DNA of 64,000 bases, from NCBI GenBank assembly GCA_003138515.1, contig PLGG01000032.1, positions 1 to 64,000 of the forward strand, read 5' to 3'. Source of the DNA: Acidobacteriaceae bacterium (GTDB taxonomy: Bacteria > Acidobacteriota > Terriglobia > Terriglobales > Acidobacteriaceae). A program made the position numbers and the translations under genes. The notes below the pieces were generated by a model. It saw only the letters and a program-made list of their open reading frames with translations, made no database searches and was not told where the DNA came from. Shown in pieces: positions 52,849 through 60,514 of the stretch (position 1 is the stretch's first letter; each line of letters begins with the position of its first letter).

Positions 52849-54585
52849 TCAATTGTCGGGCGCCCAAGTCTTCATCTCACGGGTCTGGGGCTGCAGATAC
52901 GACCAGCTGTAGTCAGGTTCCTGTAGAGGGGCCAGCGGCGCAGCCTGCGCGACCGATGCAACGACCGATCCGGCGACCGATCCCGCTGGCGACCCATTGA
53001 GTATTCCCGCGGACTCGGGCTTCCATTCGCGAGCCGGATGCACGGTCTCCGGCGGAGTCTCGTCTCCATCCAGCAGCCGGCGCAAAAGCATGCATCGGAA
53101 GCGATCGAATTCGTAGGCGCCTGCCGCGGGCAGCTTCACGGCTTTCTCCTTAGCCTTGGTCCAGTCTTCGTTGGCCTGTGTTGAATTGCCTGAAATCCAT
53201 TGAAGTGCGCTCGAGGCCAGCCAGTAGTCCACGCCGAATTTCTTGGGCTTCATCTCCACCATTCGATCCCACCAGGTGCGGGCTCCAGCGGCATCGCGCA
53301 GGACGTAGGCGTAGGCAAAGATGAAAACCGTGTGCAACTCCGCGGGCAACTTCGTGCCTGGTTTGTTATAGATTGTCTCGGCCTCTTTGATCGCCTGTCC
53401 AGCCTCCTTCAAAAGGCCGCAATCCAGGAAGTGGCTGAACTTGAAGAGACGCAGCAGGATTCCTTTGACACCTTGATCGATTGTCTGCGCGGCGGTATCA
53501 AGGGCCTCCATGTCGAAATCCCTGGGGCGCAGCGGTGTCACGAGGCTGGCCGACACCACAGACATTGTGCGGTGATATGCAGCCCAGGCTCCGCCACTTA
53601 GAATCTGGTACATCTGGGCGCCGTCTGAGTAGCCGGTTGCGGTGCGAAGCGAAATCAGGTTGGTGAAACAATCGACGAGGTTGATGATGGCGAAGAGAGC
53701 CAGCGGATAAACATACGCAGGGGCTCCATCGGGGTTTTTGGTGAGAGCGATCGCAAGCGCTCCGGAGAGGATTCCAACGTAGAAATTTGTTGCTGGGCCG
53801 GCGGCAATCATGGTCAGCTGCTGCCACGGTGGCTGCACGGCCGATGTCGGCACCACTCCCGTGGCTCCGCCGATGCTCAGGAATCCCGCTGGGTTGAAAT
53901 TGAACTTCCAGCGGCCATCGTCGATGCGAAAGATGAATGGGCCCACCATGAATGCGCGGAGCTTCATCTTGAAGGCAATGCCGATCACGGCGTGCCCCAA
54001 TTCATGGCAGAACGTAGCCACCAAACTGACGAGAATCACCTGAACCAAGCCACGATGAGCAACAGGAAGGCCCTGGGAATGAAGCCACCGATTCCAGAGG
54101 ATTAAGGAGCCAATGTAGGAGACGATGGAGAACACTACCCCGCACTTGTTCAGCAGATTGCTCGTTCCGTCGCCTTTGATCTTGGGAATGAGCGCCGTTC
54201 CCGTTGTCACGGTGCGGGACTTCTTGCTCCAGGCAACAAAGGGACCTGCCAATCCCAAGCTAAGGAGAAATAGCAGCGACAAGGGGTTGGGATGAGCCGG
54301 GTGGCGCAAAATCTGTCCTACGGCTGTGGCTAAGAAGAAAAGGCTGGGTACAATCACCCAGAAACGGGCCGACGGCCTTGCGCTCCGCAAGGTGTACCAG
54401 GACATGCCGAAACAGACGGCAATAAGGGCGCTGGCGCAGCCAAATGCCAAGATCACGGCAGGGGAGGAAGGTGAATGGAGCTTTGCCAGGCGCGAATTGG
54501 ACGAAAACAGACCAACAGCGAGCGCGCTGAATGCTAGTGCATGCAAGCCGTAAAAGAAACAGACAACTCGCTTAAGGATGGCCAC
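52849..54585 (-). CDS. M50-family site-2-type membrane metalloprotease with C-terminal TPR-like extension
   Basis: A 578-residue protein. Hydrophobic spans fill the first ~380 residues, with zinc motif HELGH (VATFCHELGHAVIGIAF) and a second ligand in ATGYSDGAQMYQIL, as in M50 site-2 proteases/RseP relatives. A soluble helical region from about 360 to 520 (QTIDQGVKGILLRLFKFSHF ... EAETIYNKPGT) looks TPR-like, and the tail is Ala/Ser-rich. The role could be regulated intramembrane proteolysis or a non-proteolytic membrane function. The start is GTG 54585 with GGAGG 11 nt upstream. Confidence 0.85.
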   Translation of the reverse strand: MAILKRVVCFFYGLHALAFSALAVGLFSSNSRLAKLHSPSSPAVILAFGCASALIAVCFGMSWYTLRSARPSARFWVIVPSLFFLATAVGQILRHPAHPNPLSLLFLLSLGLAGPFVAWSKKSRTVTTGTALIPKIKGDGTSNLLNKCGVVFSIVSYIGSLILWNRWLHSQGLPVAHRGLVQVILVSLVATFCHELGHAVIGIAFKMKLRAFMVGPFIFRIDDGRWKFNFNPAGFLSIGGATGVVPTSAVQPPWQQLTMIAAGPATNFYVGILSGALAIALTKNPDGAPAYVYPLALFAIINLVDCFTNLISLRTATGYSDGAQMYQILSGGAWAAYHRTMSVVSASLVTPLRPRDFDMEALDTAAQTIDQGVKGILLRLFKFSHFLDCGLLKEAGQAIKEAETIYNKPGTKLPAELHTVFIFAYAYVLRDAAGARTWWDRMVEMKPKKFGVDYWLASSALQWISGNSTQANEDWTKAKEKAVKLPAAGAYEFDRFRCMLLRRLLDGDETPPETVHPAREWKPESAGILNGSPAGSVAGSVVASVAQAAPLAPLQEPDYSWSYLQPQTREMKTWAPDN

Positions 54586-54868
54586 TTACTTAGCCTCCGC
54601 GGTCAAAATAGTTCACAAGCGGAGCCCAGAACAATACCGCAAAGGTCGACCTTTCTCCAACAAAAGTGGAGTCATACGAGGGTGTCCGAGCTTATCGCCC
54701 GGAAAGGGCCGCGCCGCCCCAACCTTGGGAGGGCAACTCTGGCGAGGGTTCATTCCGGTCCCAAGTCTATAAACAGGATGGAGCTGCAGCTCACTTGACT
54801 GTGGCGGATGGAAGGGGAATGACTCGCGAAGCAAGCTCGATCCGCCGCACGTCTATACTGATAGAACG

Positions 54869-55696
54869 ATGTTGCCCTATATTCCAATTCCTTTCTGGCC
54901 CCATCAACTAAACTCCTTTGGGCTGATGCTCTGGGTGGCGGCGATGGTTGGCGCGGTCATCGCCGAGCGGGCGTTCAAGCGGGCGCACATCGACGCCGAC
55001 GCGGTGGGGATGGTAGCGGTTGCGCTTATAGTCGGCATCATTGGCTCCAAGATCTGGCATGTGCTGGATACGCCGGAGGAATTCCGGGCTATTGGCTGGG
55101 CGGTATTGTGGGATAACTCCGGATTCGCATGGTATGGCGGCTTAACCTTCGGTATTTTGGCGATCGTGCTGCAGGGCTGGCGAGCGAAGATCGGAGCCGT
55201 GCGCACGCTGGATTTGCTCGCGCCCGCGGCGGCGATTGGCTACGGCATCGGGCGTATCGGGTGTTTCCTCTCGGGCGACGGTTGTTACGGGATCGAGATC
55301 CAGCCGGTGCACATCTTCGGCATGACGTTTCACCCCTGGGGAATGGCATTTCCTCATGGGCTTCTTCCAGCGTACGTTCCCGTCTACCCGACGCCGCTCT
55401 ATGAACTTGGAGCTGGGCTGTTGATCGGCGCGTGGCTATGGTGGCGGCTGGGCAAGCCGCACGCGACGGGCGCCATTTTGGGACAGTACCTGGCGTTGAG
55501 CGGCATAGCTCGCTTTCTGGTTGAATTTATCCGACGCAATCCCAAGGTTCTTTGGGGTTTATCGAACGCCCAACTGGCTAGCGCCGGGGCGGTGGTTATG
55601 GGGATTGCGCTGACCTGGTGGGCGTCGACGCGGCCTGTGCGGGTGGCGGAGAAGGCAAAAGAGAAGGCAGCTGCGCCGGTGGAGAAGACGGCGTAG
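54869..55696 (+). CDS. lgt: prolipoprotein diacylglyceryl transferase
   Basis: A 275-residue inner-membrane enzyme that adds diacylglycerol to the lipobox Cys of prolipoproteins. Seven hydrophobic spans; signature GRIGCFLSGDGCYG, and VYPTPLYELGAGLLIG and FLVEFIRRNPK near the C terminus. Its Ala/Lys tail (EKAKEKAAAPVEKTA) is extra. Nine nt before the ATG stands TATACT, so the mRNA has almost no leader. Confidence 0.93.
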   Translation: MLPYIPIPFWPHQLNSFGLMLWVAAMVGAVIAERAFKRAHIDADAVGMVAVALIVGIIGSKIWHVLDTPEEFRAIGWAVLWDNSGFAWYGGLTFGILAIVLQGWRAKIGAVRTLDLLAPAAAIGYGIGRIGCFLSGDGCYGIEIQPVHIFGMTFHPWGMAFPHGLLPAYVPVYPTPLYELGAGLLIGAWLWWRLGKPHATGAILGQYLALSGIARFLVEFIRRNPKVLWGLSNAQLASAGAVVMGIALTWWASTRPVRVAEKAKEKAAAPVEKTA

Positions 55697-55722
55697 CGTT
55701 CTTTTCATTCGGAGAAGATTCT

Positions 55723-55977
55723 TTATTCGAGCATCGGGACAGGCCGGTGCGATTTTCTGCGCGGCGGAATCTTGAGGTCAACGCCGCCAAGCGCGGCAAA
55801 GCTCTTGTGAATGGCTGTTCCTAAGCCTTCCTCCCGGAGCTTCTTCCCCCCATCCGTAACGACACCCGACAGAATCTCGCGCGCTTCGGCTTCCATGGAG
55901 CGGCCATTGAGGGCTGCGCGTACCTGCAGCTTGCGCTTGACGGTTTCGTCGAGTTTGCGGATGACGATGGTGGCCAT
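55723..55977 (-). CDS. orphan FitA-like antitoxin (RHH protein)
   Basis: An 84-residue FitA-type antitoxin. N-terminal ribbon-helix-helix MATIVIRKLDETVKRKLQVR with NGRSMEAEAREILSGVV, and a C-terminal toxin-binding tail GLGTAIHKSFAALGGVDLKI typical of FitA. In intact modules a PIN-domain toxin (FitB/VapC) follows directly; here the next gene downstream is lgt on the other strand within 26 bp, so the toxin is missing. Minus-strand TAGCAT sits 6 nt before the ATG and overlaps one of three TGCTAGCA palindromes. Confidence 0.85.
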   Translation of the reverse strand: MATIVIRKLDETVKRKLQVRAALNGRSMEAEAREILSGVVTDGGKKLREEGLGTAIHKSFAALGGVDLKIPPRRKSHRPVPMLE

Positions 55978-55983
55978 GAATCG

Positions 55984-56024
55984 ATGCTAGCACGGGAGTG
56001 CTAGCAATGCAAGCAATGCTAGCA
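55984..56024 (-). promoter_or_regulatory. three TGCTAGCA palindromes at the FitA promoter
   Basis: TGCTAGCA occurs at 55985-55992, 55999-56006 and 56017-56024. The first overlaps the minus-strand -10 TAGCAT (55984-55989). The layout fits cooperative binding by an RHH autorepressor. Confidence 0.6.
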
Positions 56025-56074
56025 CTCGGGGTTCGGATGCTTCCCGTTGACGAGCTCTCTGTTCCTCAGTCGAT

Positions 56075-56088
56075 GTGATTCAAATCAC
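56075..56088. promoter_or_regulatory. CRP/FNR-like palindrome upstream of the hydrogenase operon
   Basis: GTGATTCAAATCAC has exact 6-bp arms (GTGATT/AATCAC) and matches GTGAT-N4-ATCAC, between the FNR and CRP consensus. It is 177 bp before the small-subunit gene. Confidence 0.4.
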
Positions 56089-56264
56089 GAATCGTCTGCA
56101 CCCTCTCTTCGAAAAGTGATTTACGACACCTGTGATGGCCCTCACAGCCACTCGTGTTTTGCAGTAAGTAACGTCGCTCACAATATGCTGGCGAGTTCCC
56201 GAATTGCTCTCCTCCACCTGAATCTTCGGGAATTCGCCGGTATAGATGTTCGAGCGAGGTAGGC

Positions 56265-57353
56265 ATGGGCGGAACAATTTGGGAATCGATGCAGCAGAAG
56301 GGCTACAACCGCAGAGAGTTTCTGCAGTTTTGCACTGCGGCCGCGGCGGCGGCGGGCCTGGCAAAAACCGGCGTGGCGCAGGTCGTTTCGGCCTTCGAAA
56401 AGAAGGAAAAACCGGCCGTGGTGTGGATGCACTTTCAGGAGTGCACCTGTTGCAGCGAGTCGTTTATCCGCTCGTCGCACCCGATTGTGGCGGACGCGCT
56501 GCTGGACGTGCTCTCGCTGAACTACACCGAGACGTTAATGGCCGCGAGCGGCTTCCAGGCGGAGAAGAGCCTGAGCGATACGATCGCGAACAACAAGGGC
56601 AAATACATTGTGCTGGTGGAAGGCGCCGTGCCGACGAAGGACGAGGGCGTCTACTGCATGGTGGGCGGCAAGACGGCGGAGCAGATTCTGCAGTCCGTGG
56701 CCGCAGATGCGGCGGCGATTGTGGCGTGGGGAAGCTGCGCGTCGAACGGATGCGTGCAGGCGGCCAAACCCAATCCGACCGGCGCGACGCCGATCTACAA
56801 ACTGGTGAACAAGCCGGTGATCAATGTGCCCGGTTGTCCACCGATTGCGGACGTGATGATGGGCGTGGTGACGCATCTGCTGGTGCTCGGTCAGATTCCG
56901 GCGCTCGACAGCCAGGGACGGCCCAAGGAGTTCTACGGGCGGCGCGTACATGACACCTGCTACCGCCGGCCGAACTACGACGCCGGACTGTTTGTGGAGG
57001 CGTTCGATGACGAGAACGCGCGCAAGGGATATTGCCTGTACAAGATGGGCTGCAAGGGCCCAGTGACCTACAACGCCTGCTCGGTGACGAGGTGGAACGA
57101 GGGCACGAGCTATCCCATCCAGTCAGGTCACGGGTGCATCGGTTGCAGCGAGGCGGGCTTCTGGGACAACGGCCCGTTCTATCAGCACCTGGCGTCGTTC
57201 CCCGGATTCGGCATCGAAAGCACGGCCGATACCATCGGCACCGCGGTTGGAGTGGCCACGCTGGCCGGAGTCGCGGCGCACGCGGTGGTGACCAACATAC
57301 GCAAGCGCAACGTGATTGCGGAAGTGCACGCTGAAGATCAGAAGGAGAAGTAA
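56265..57353 (+). CDS. hyaA: [NiFe] hydrogenase small subunit, group 1, six-Cys proximal-cluster type
   Basis: A 362-residue Tat-exported subunit (signal NRREFLQFCTAAAAAAGLAK) carrying three iron-sulfur clusters. Proximal-cluster Cys are C60, C62 and C63 (ECTCCSES), with C158, C163 and C191; the extra C62 and C163 are those that distinguish O2-tolerant Hyd-1/MBH enzymes with [4Fe-3S] clusters. Distal cluster: H229, C232, C257, C263. Medial: C272, C291, C294 (HGCIGCSEAGFWD). A C-terminal hydrophobic helix anchors it. Start by the Tat signal; GAGGTAG precedes. First gene of the hydrogenase operon. Confidence 0.95.
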   Translation: MGGTIWESMQQKGYNRREFLQFCTAAAAAAGLAKTGVAQVVSAFEKKEKPAVVWMHFQECTCCSESFIRSSHPIVADALLDVLSLNYTETLMAASGFQAEKSLSDTIANNKGKYIVLVEGAVPTKDEGVYCMVGGKTAEQILQSVAADAAAIVAWGSCASNGCVQAAKPNPTGATPIYKLVNKPVINVPGCPPIADVMMGVVTHLLVLGQIPALDSQGRPKEFYGRRVHDTCYRRPNYDAGLFVEAFDDENARKGYCLYKMGCKGPVTYNACSVTRWNEGTSYPIQSGHGCIGCSEAGFWDNGPFYQHLASFPGFGIESTADTIGTAVGVATLAGVAAHAVVTNIRKRNVIAEVHAEDQKEK

Positions 57354-57358
57354 ACAGT

Positions 57359-59074
57359 ATGGCTACGCGCGTCGTCGTCGATCCTGTCACTCGCATTGAA
57401 GGCCACCTGCGGATTGAAGCGGTGGTGGAGAACGGCGTCATCACCGACGCGTTCAGCGCCGGTACCATGGTTCGCGGCCTGGAAAAGATTCTGATGGGCC
57501 GCGATCCGCGCGATGCCTGGGCCATCACGGAGCGCGTATGCGGCGTGTGCACAACAGTGCACGCGTTGGCCAGCGTGCGATCGGTGGAAGATGCGCTCGG
57601 TGTAAGCGTGCCGCCGACGGCGGAGCTGATCCGCAACATCATGCTGACCACGCAATACGTGCAGGATCACGTGATCCACTTCTATCACTTGCACGCGCTG
57701 GACTGGGTGGACATCGTGAACGCGCTCAAGGCCGATCCCAAAAAGGCCGCGGAGCTGGCGCAGTCGTTTTCGAAGTGGGACAAGAACAATACAGCCTATT
57801 TCACGGCGGTGCAGGACAAGATCAAGGCTTTTGCGGCGAGCGGGCTGGGCATCTTCGCCAACGGCTACTGGGGCCATCCGGCGTACAAGTTGCCGCCGGA
57901 GGTGAACCTGATCGGCGTGGCGCACTATCTGGATGCGCTGGAGTGGCAGAAGGAAATTGTGAAGATTCACGCCGTGTTCGGCGGCAAGAATCCGCACCCG
58001 AATTATCTGGTTGGCGGCGTTCCGTGCTCGATCAACGTGAATGAAGTGGCGGCGATCAACACGGAGCGGCTGAACCTGGTGTCGCGGCTCATCGGGCAGG
58101 CGGATGAGTTCATCAACGAGGTGTACATTCCCGATTTGCTGGCGGTGGCGTCGTTCTACAAGGAATGGGCAAGCTATGGCGGCGGACTGCACAACTATCT
58201 TTGCTACGGCGAATTTCCGACGAGCGGCTACGGTCATCCGGAGTCGTTCAAGTATGCGCGCGGCGCAATACTCAATCGCGATTTGAGCACGGTGTACCCG
58301 GTCAATCCGCGCGACTCGCAGGAGATCAAGGAGTACATTGCGCACTCCTGGTACAAGTACGACGGTGGCGACAGTGTGGGCCTGCACCCGTGGGCCGGCG
58401 AGACAAACATCGCGTACAGCGGACCGAAGCCGCCGTTCGAGAGCCTTGAGGGCTACGACAAATACTCGTTTCTGAAGACACCGCGCTGGAAAGAGAACGC
58501 GATGGAAGTGGGACCGCTGGCAAGGCTGCTGGTTTCGTACGCGTCCGGCCACGCGGATGTGAAGGAAACAGTCGGCATGGTGCTGGGCAAGCTCAACGTG
58601 CCTGTCGACGCGCTGTTCTCGACGCTGGGAAGGACGGCGGCGCGCGGCATCGATGCGGCGCTGGCCATGATCTGGCTGAAGGATTTCTTCGGGCAACTGA
58701 TGGAGCGCGTAAAGATCAACGAAGTGTCGACATTCAACGGCGAGCGGTGGGAACCGAAGACGTGGCCTGCGGATTGCGAAGGAGTGGGCCTGGTGGAAGC
58801 TCCGCGCGGCGCGCTGGCGCACTGGATCAAGATTCACAACGGCGCGATTGAGAATTACCAACTGGTTGTGCCCACAACGTGGAACGGCTCTCCACGCGAC
58901 GGCAAACAGCAACGGTCGTCGTTCGAGGCAGCGCTGATCGGGACGCCGGTCGCGAACCTGGAGCAGCCGGTCGAGATCATCCGCACCATCCATTCCTTTG
59001 ACCCGTGCCTGGCCTGCGCCGTGCATCTCTACGATCCGCAGGGACGGCACCTTCACCAGGTTTCATTCGAGTAA
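57359..59074 (+). CDS. hyaB: [NiFe] hydrogenase large subunit
   Basis: A 571-residue catalytic subunit. N-terminal Ni ligands in RVCGVC (C61, C64) and C-terminal ligands in DPCLACAVH (C550, C553), with E14 in RIEGH near the proton path. The protein ends 15 residues after H556, the peptide normally removed by the maturation protease after nickel insertion. It is paired with the small subunit 5 bp upstream, AAGGAG precedes its ATG, and the stop overlaps the cytochrome b start by 1 bp. Confidence 0.97.
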   Translation: MATRVVVDPVTRIEGHLRIEAVVENGVITDAFSAGTMVRGLEKILMGRDPRDAWAITERVCGVCTTVHALASVRSVEDALGVSVPPTAELIRNIMLTTQYVQDHVIHFYHLHALDWVDIVNALKADPKKAAELAQSFSKWDKNNTAYFTAVQDKIKAFAASGLGIFANGYWGHPAYKLPPEVNLIGVAHYLDALEWQKEIVKIHAVFGGKNPHPNYLVGGVPCSINVNEVAAINTERLNLVSRLIGQADEFINEVYIPDLLAVASFYKEWASYGGGLHNYLCYGEFPTSGYGHPESFKYARGAILNRDLSTVYPVNPRDSQEIKEYIAHSWYKYDGGDSVGLHPWAGETNIAYSGPKPPFESLEGYDKYSFLKTPRWKENAMEVGPLARLLVSYASGHADVKETVGMVLGKLNVPVDALFSTLGRTAARGIDAALAMIWLKDFFGQLMERVKINEVSTFNGERWEPKTWPADCEGVGLVEAPRGALAHWIKIHNGAIENYQLVVPTTWNGSPRDGKQQRSSFEAALIGTPVANLEQPVEIIRTIHSFDPCLACAVHLYDPQGRHLHQVSFE

Positions 59075-59820
59075 TGACGATGAGCACACAGACCACTCGT
59101 GTACGAGATGTTTTCAAGCTGAACGGCGGGGCGCCGGTTGAGTACAGGCGCGTGTACGTGTGGGAACTGCCGGTTCGCGCATACCACTGGATCAACGCCA
59201 TCGCGCTGACGCTGCTGTGCGTGACCGGTTACATGATCGGCCATCCCGTGCGCATCGCGTATGCGTCCGAGGCGTACCAGCAATACTGGTTCGGCTGGGT
59301 GCGGTTCCTGCACTTTGCGTCGGCTTGGGTTTACGTCTTCAATTTTCTGGCGCGGCTCTACTGGGGATTTGTGGGCAACAAATACGCCAAGTGGACCAAT
59401 TTCTTCCCGGTGACGAAGAAGCAGCAGCAGGAGATTGTCGACGTGGTGAAGACGGACGTGCTGCAGGTGAAAATGCACGGAGAGATCTCCACCGGGCACA
59501 ATTCGCTGGCGGCGTTCATCTACTTTCTCACGTTCATCGCATTTTGCATCCAGACCATTACCGGCTTCGCGCTCTACTCTTCGATGAGCTCGTCGTGGGT
59601 GCCGAAGCTCTTCAACTGGGTAGTGCCGCTGCTGGGCGGCGATGCCGGGGTGCGCTTCTGGCATCACACGTTCCTGTGGTTCTTTGTCACGTTCGTCATC
59701 GTTCACATTTATCTGTCGTTCTATCACGACTACATCGAGGGCCGCGGTACGGTAAGCTCGATCATAGGCGGGTGGAAGTTCGATAGGGTGCGCAGTGACG
59801 AAGAATCCAACAAGCCTTAA
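59074..59820 (+). CDS. hyaC: hydrogenase cytochrome b subunit
   Basis: A 248-residue HyaC-type membrane cytochrome b that takes electrons from the small subunit and reduces quinone. Four hydrophobic spans with heme-ligand His candidates: YHWINAIALTLLCVTGYMI, FGWVRFLHFASAWVYVFNFL, TGHNSLAAFIYFLTFIAFCI and FWHHTFLWFFVTFVIVHIYL. Its ATG (59074) shares one base with the hyaB stop; a second ATG at 59080 is possible. The C terminus overlaps the protease gene by 26 bp. Confidence 0.93.
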   Translation: MTMSTQTTRVRDVFKLNGGAPVEYRRVYVWELPVRAYHWINAIALTLLCVTGYMIGHPVRIAYASEAYQQYWFGWVRFLHFASAWVYVFNFLARLYWGFVGNKYAKWTNFFPVTKKQQQEIVDVVKTDVLQVKMHGEISTGHNSLAAFIYFLTFIAFCIQTITGFALYSSMSSSWVPKLFNWVVPLLGGDAGVRFWHHTFLWFFVTFVIVHIYLSFYHDYIEGRGTVSSIIGGWKFDRVRSDEESNKP

Positions 59821-60280
59821 CAAGACGCTGGTGCTGGGCCTCGGCAACCTCATCATGGGCGATGAGGGCGTTGGGGTTCATGTGGTGCGCGCGCTGGAAA
59901 AGCACACATTGCCGGCGGGGGTCGAGTGCCTGGACGGCGGGACCGGCGGCTTCATTCTGCTGGAGCCGCTGGAAAATGCCGACCACATTATTCTGATCGA
60001 CGCCGCCGCGGACGGAAATCCTCCCGGGACGGTGACACGCACAACGCCGCGATTTTCAAAGGACTATCCGCCGACGCTTACGGCTCACGACATCGGGATC
60101 AAGGATCTTCTCGACGCGTTTTACATGCAGGGCGGAACGCGCGAGGTGATTTTGTACGCCATCGCCATCGATCCCAGGCAGTCGATTTCGATGGAACTGT
60201 CCGCGGAATGCGCCAGGGCCGCCGAAACGGCTACATACGAAATTCTTGCGGAGCTGCGTGCAGGCGCTGCCGCCGCGTAA
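59795..60280 (+). CDS. hyaD: hydrogenase maturation protease
   Basis: A 161-residue HyaD/HybD-type endopeptidase removing the C-terminal peptide of the large subunit. Conserved GLGNLIMGDEGVGVHVVRAL (Asp/Glu that senses nickel), CLDGGTGGFILL and the His in TAHDIGIKDLL. The start is GTG 59795 inside hyaC; the overlap implies coupled translation. No hypABCDEF genes are seen, so Ni/Fe-CN assembly must come from elsewhere in the genome. Confidence 0.93.
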   Translation: MTKNPTSLNKTLVLGLGNLIMGDEGVGVHVVRALEKHTLPAGVECLDGGTGGFILLEPLENADHIILIDAAADGNPPGTVTRTTPRFSKDYPPTLTAHDIGIKDLLDAFYMQGGTREVILYAIAIDPRQSISMELSAECARAAETATYEILAELRAGAAAA

Positions 60281-60338
60281 GTCCTGTCAATCGGCCACTT
60301 TTCCGGCGGCTGGGATTGCAAGTCGGACCAAATCAGTC

Positions 60339-60344
60339 TAATAT
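60339..60344 (+). promoter_or_regulatory. -10 box TAATAT before the poly-Cys leader ORF
   Basis: TAATAT, 7 nt (TCTGACT), then ATG 60352. TATTCT at 60342-60347 overlaps it with a 4-nt gap. Confidence 0.45.
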
Positions 60345-60351
60345 TCTGACT

Positions 60352-60405
60352 ATGGAAGCTATGGCCTGTTGTCGCTCGTGTATGCTGCCCGCGCGGCTAG
60401 GGTGA
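60352..60405 (+). CDS. poly-cysteine leader peptide (17 aa) before the sulfite reductase
   Basis: The ORF reads MEAMACCRSCMLPARLG and stop. Three of five consecutive codons (6, 7 and 10, with one Arg and one Ser between) are Cys, a strong concentration for so short a peptide. There is no Shine-Dalgarno, and TAATAT 7 nt upstream makes a leaderless start plausible. Downstream is a hairpin at 60447-60481 and then the sulfite reductase gene. In mycobacteria, leaderless poly-Cys short ORFs act as cysteine-responsive attenuators of sulfur operons; this one has the same parts. No family match beyond that analogy. Confidence 0.6.
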   Translation: MEAMACCRSCMLPARLG

Positions 60406-60446
60406 CCCGGGTCTGAACTTCCGAATAAAAGTCCACGGTTTCCCCG

Positions 60447-60485
60447 ATGCCCGCGTTTGAGCCAAAAGCTCTCGCGGGCATTTCA
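60447..60485 (+). terminator. attenuator-like hairpin between the poly-Cys ORF and the reductase gene
   Basis: ATGCCCGCG (60447-60455) pairs with CGCGGGCAT (60473-60481); an inner stem GAGC/GCTC closes a CAAAA loop. TTCATT follows, a weak U-tract. A further 10-bp palindrome GACCCGGGTC (60404-60413) begins in the leader ORF stop codon and could form a competing structure. Confidence 0.6.
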
Positions 60486-60514
60486 TTCGAGCGAAACGAA
60501 AGAGAAGCGAGAAG

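Noticed and set aside
57338-59056. 572-residue minus-strand open frame opposite the hydrogenase large subunit
   Set aside because: His/Arg-rich antisense shadow; the sense strand has full [NiFe] motifs.
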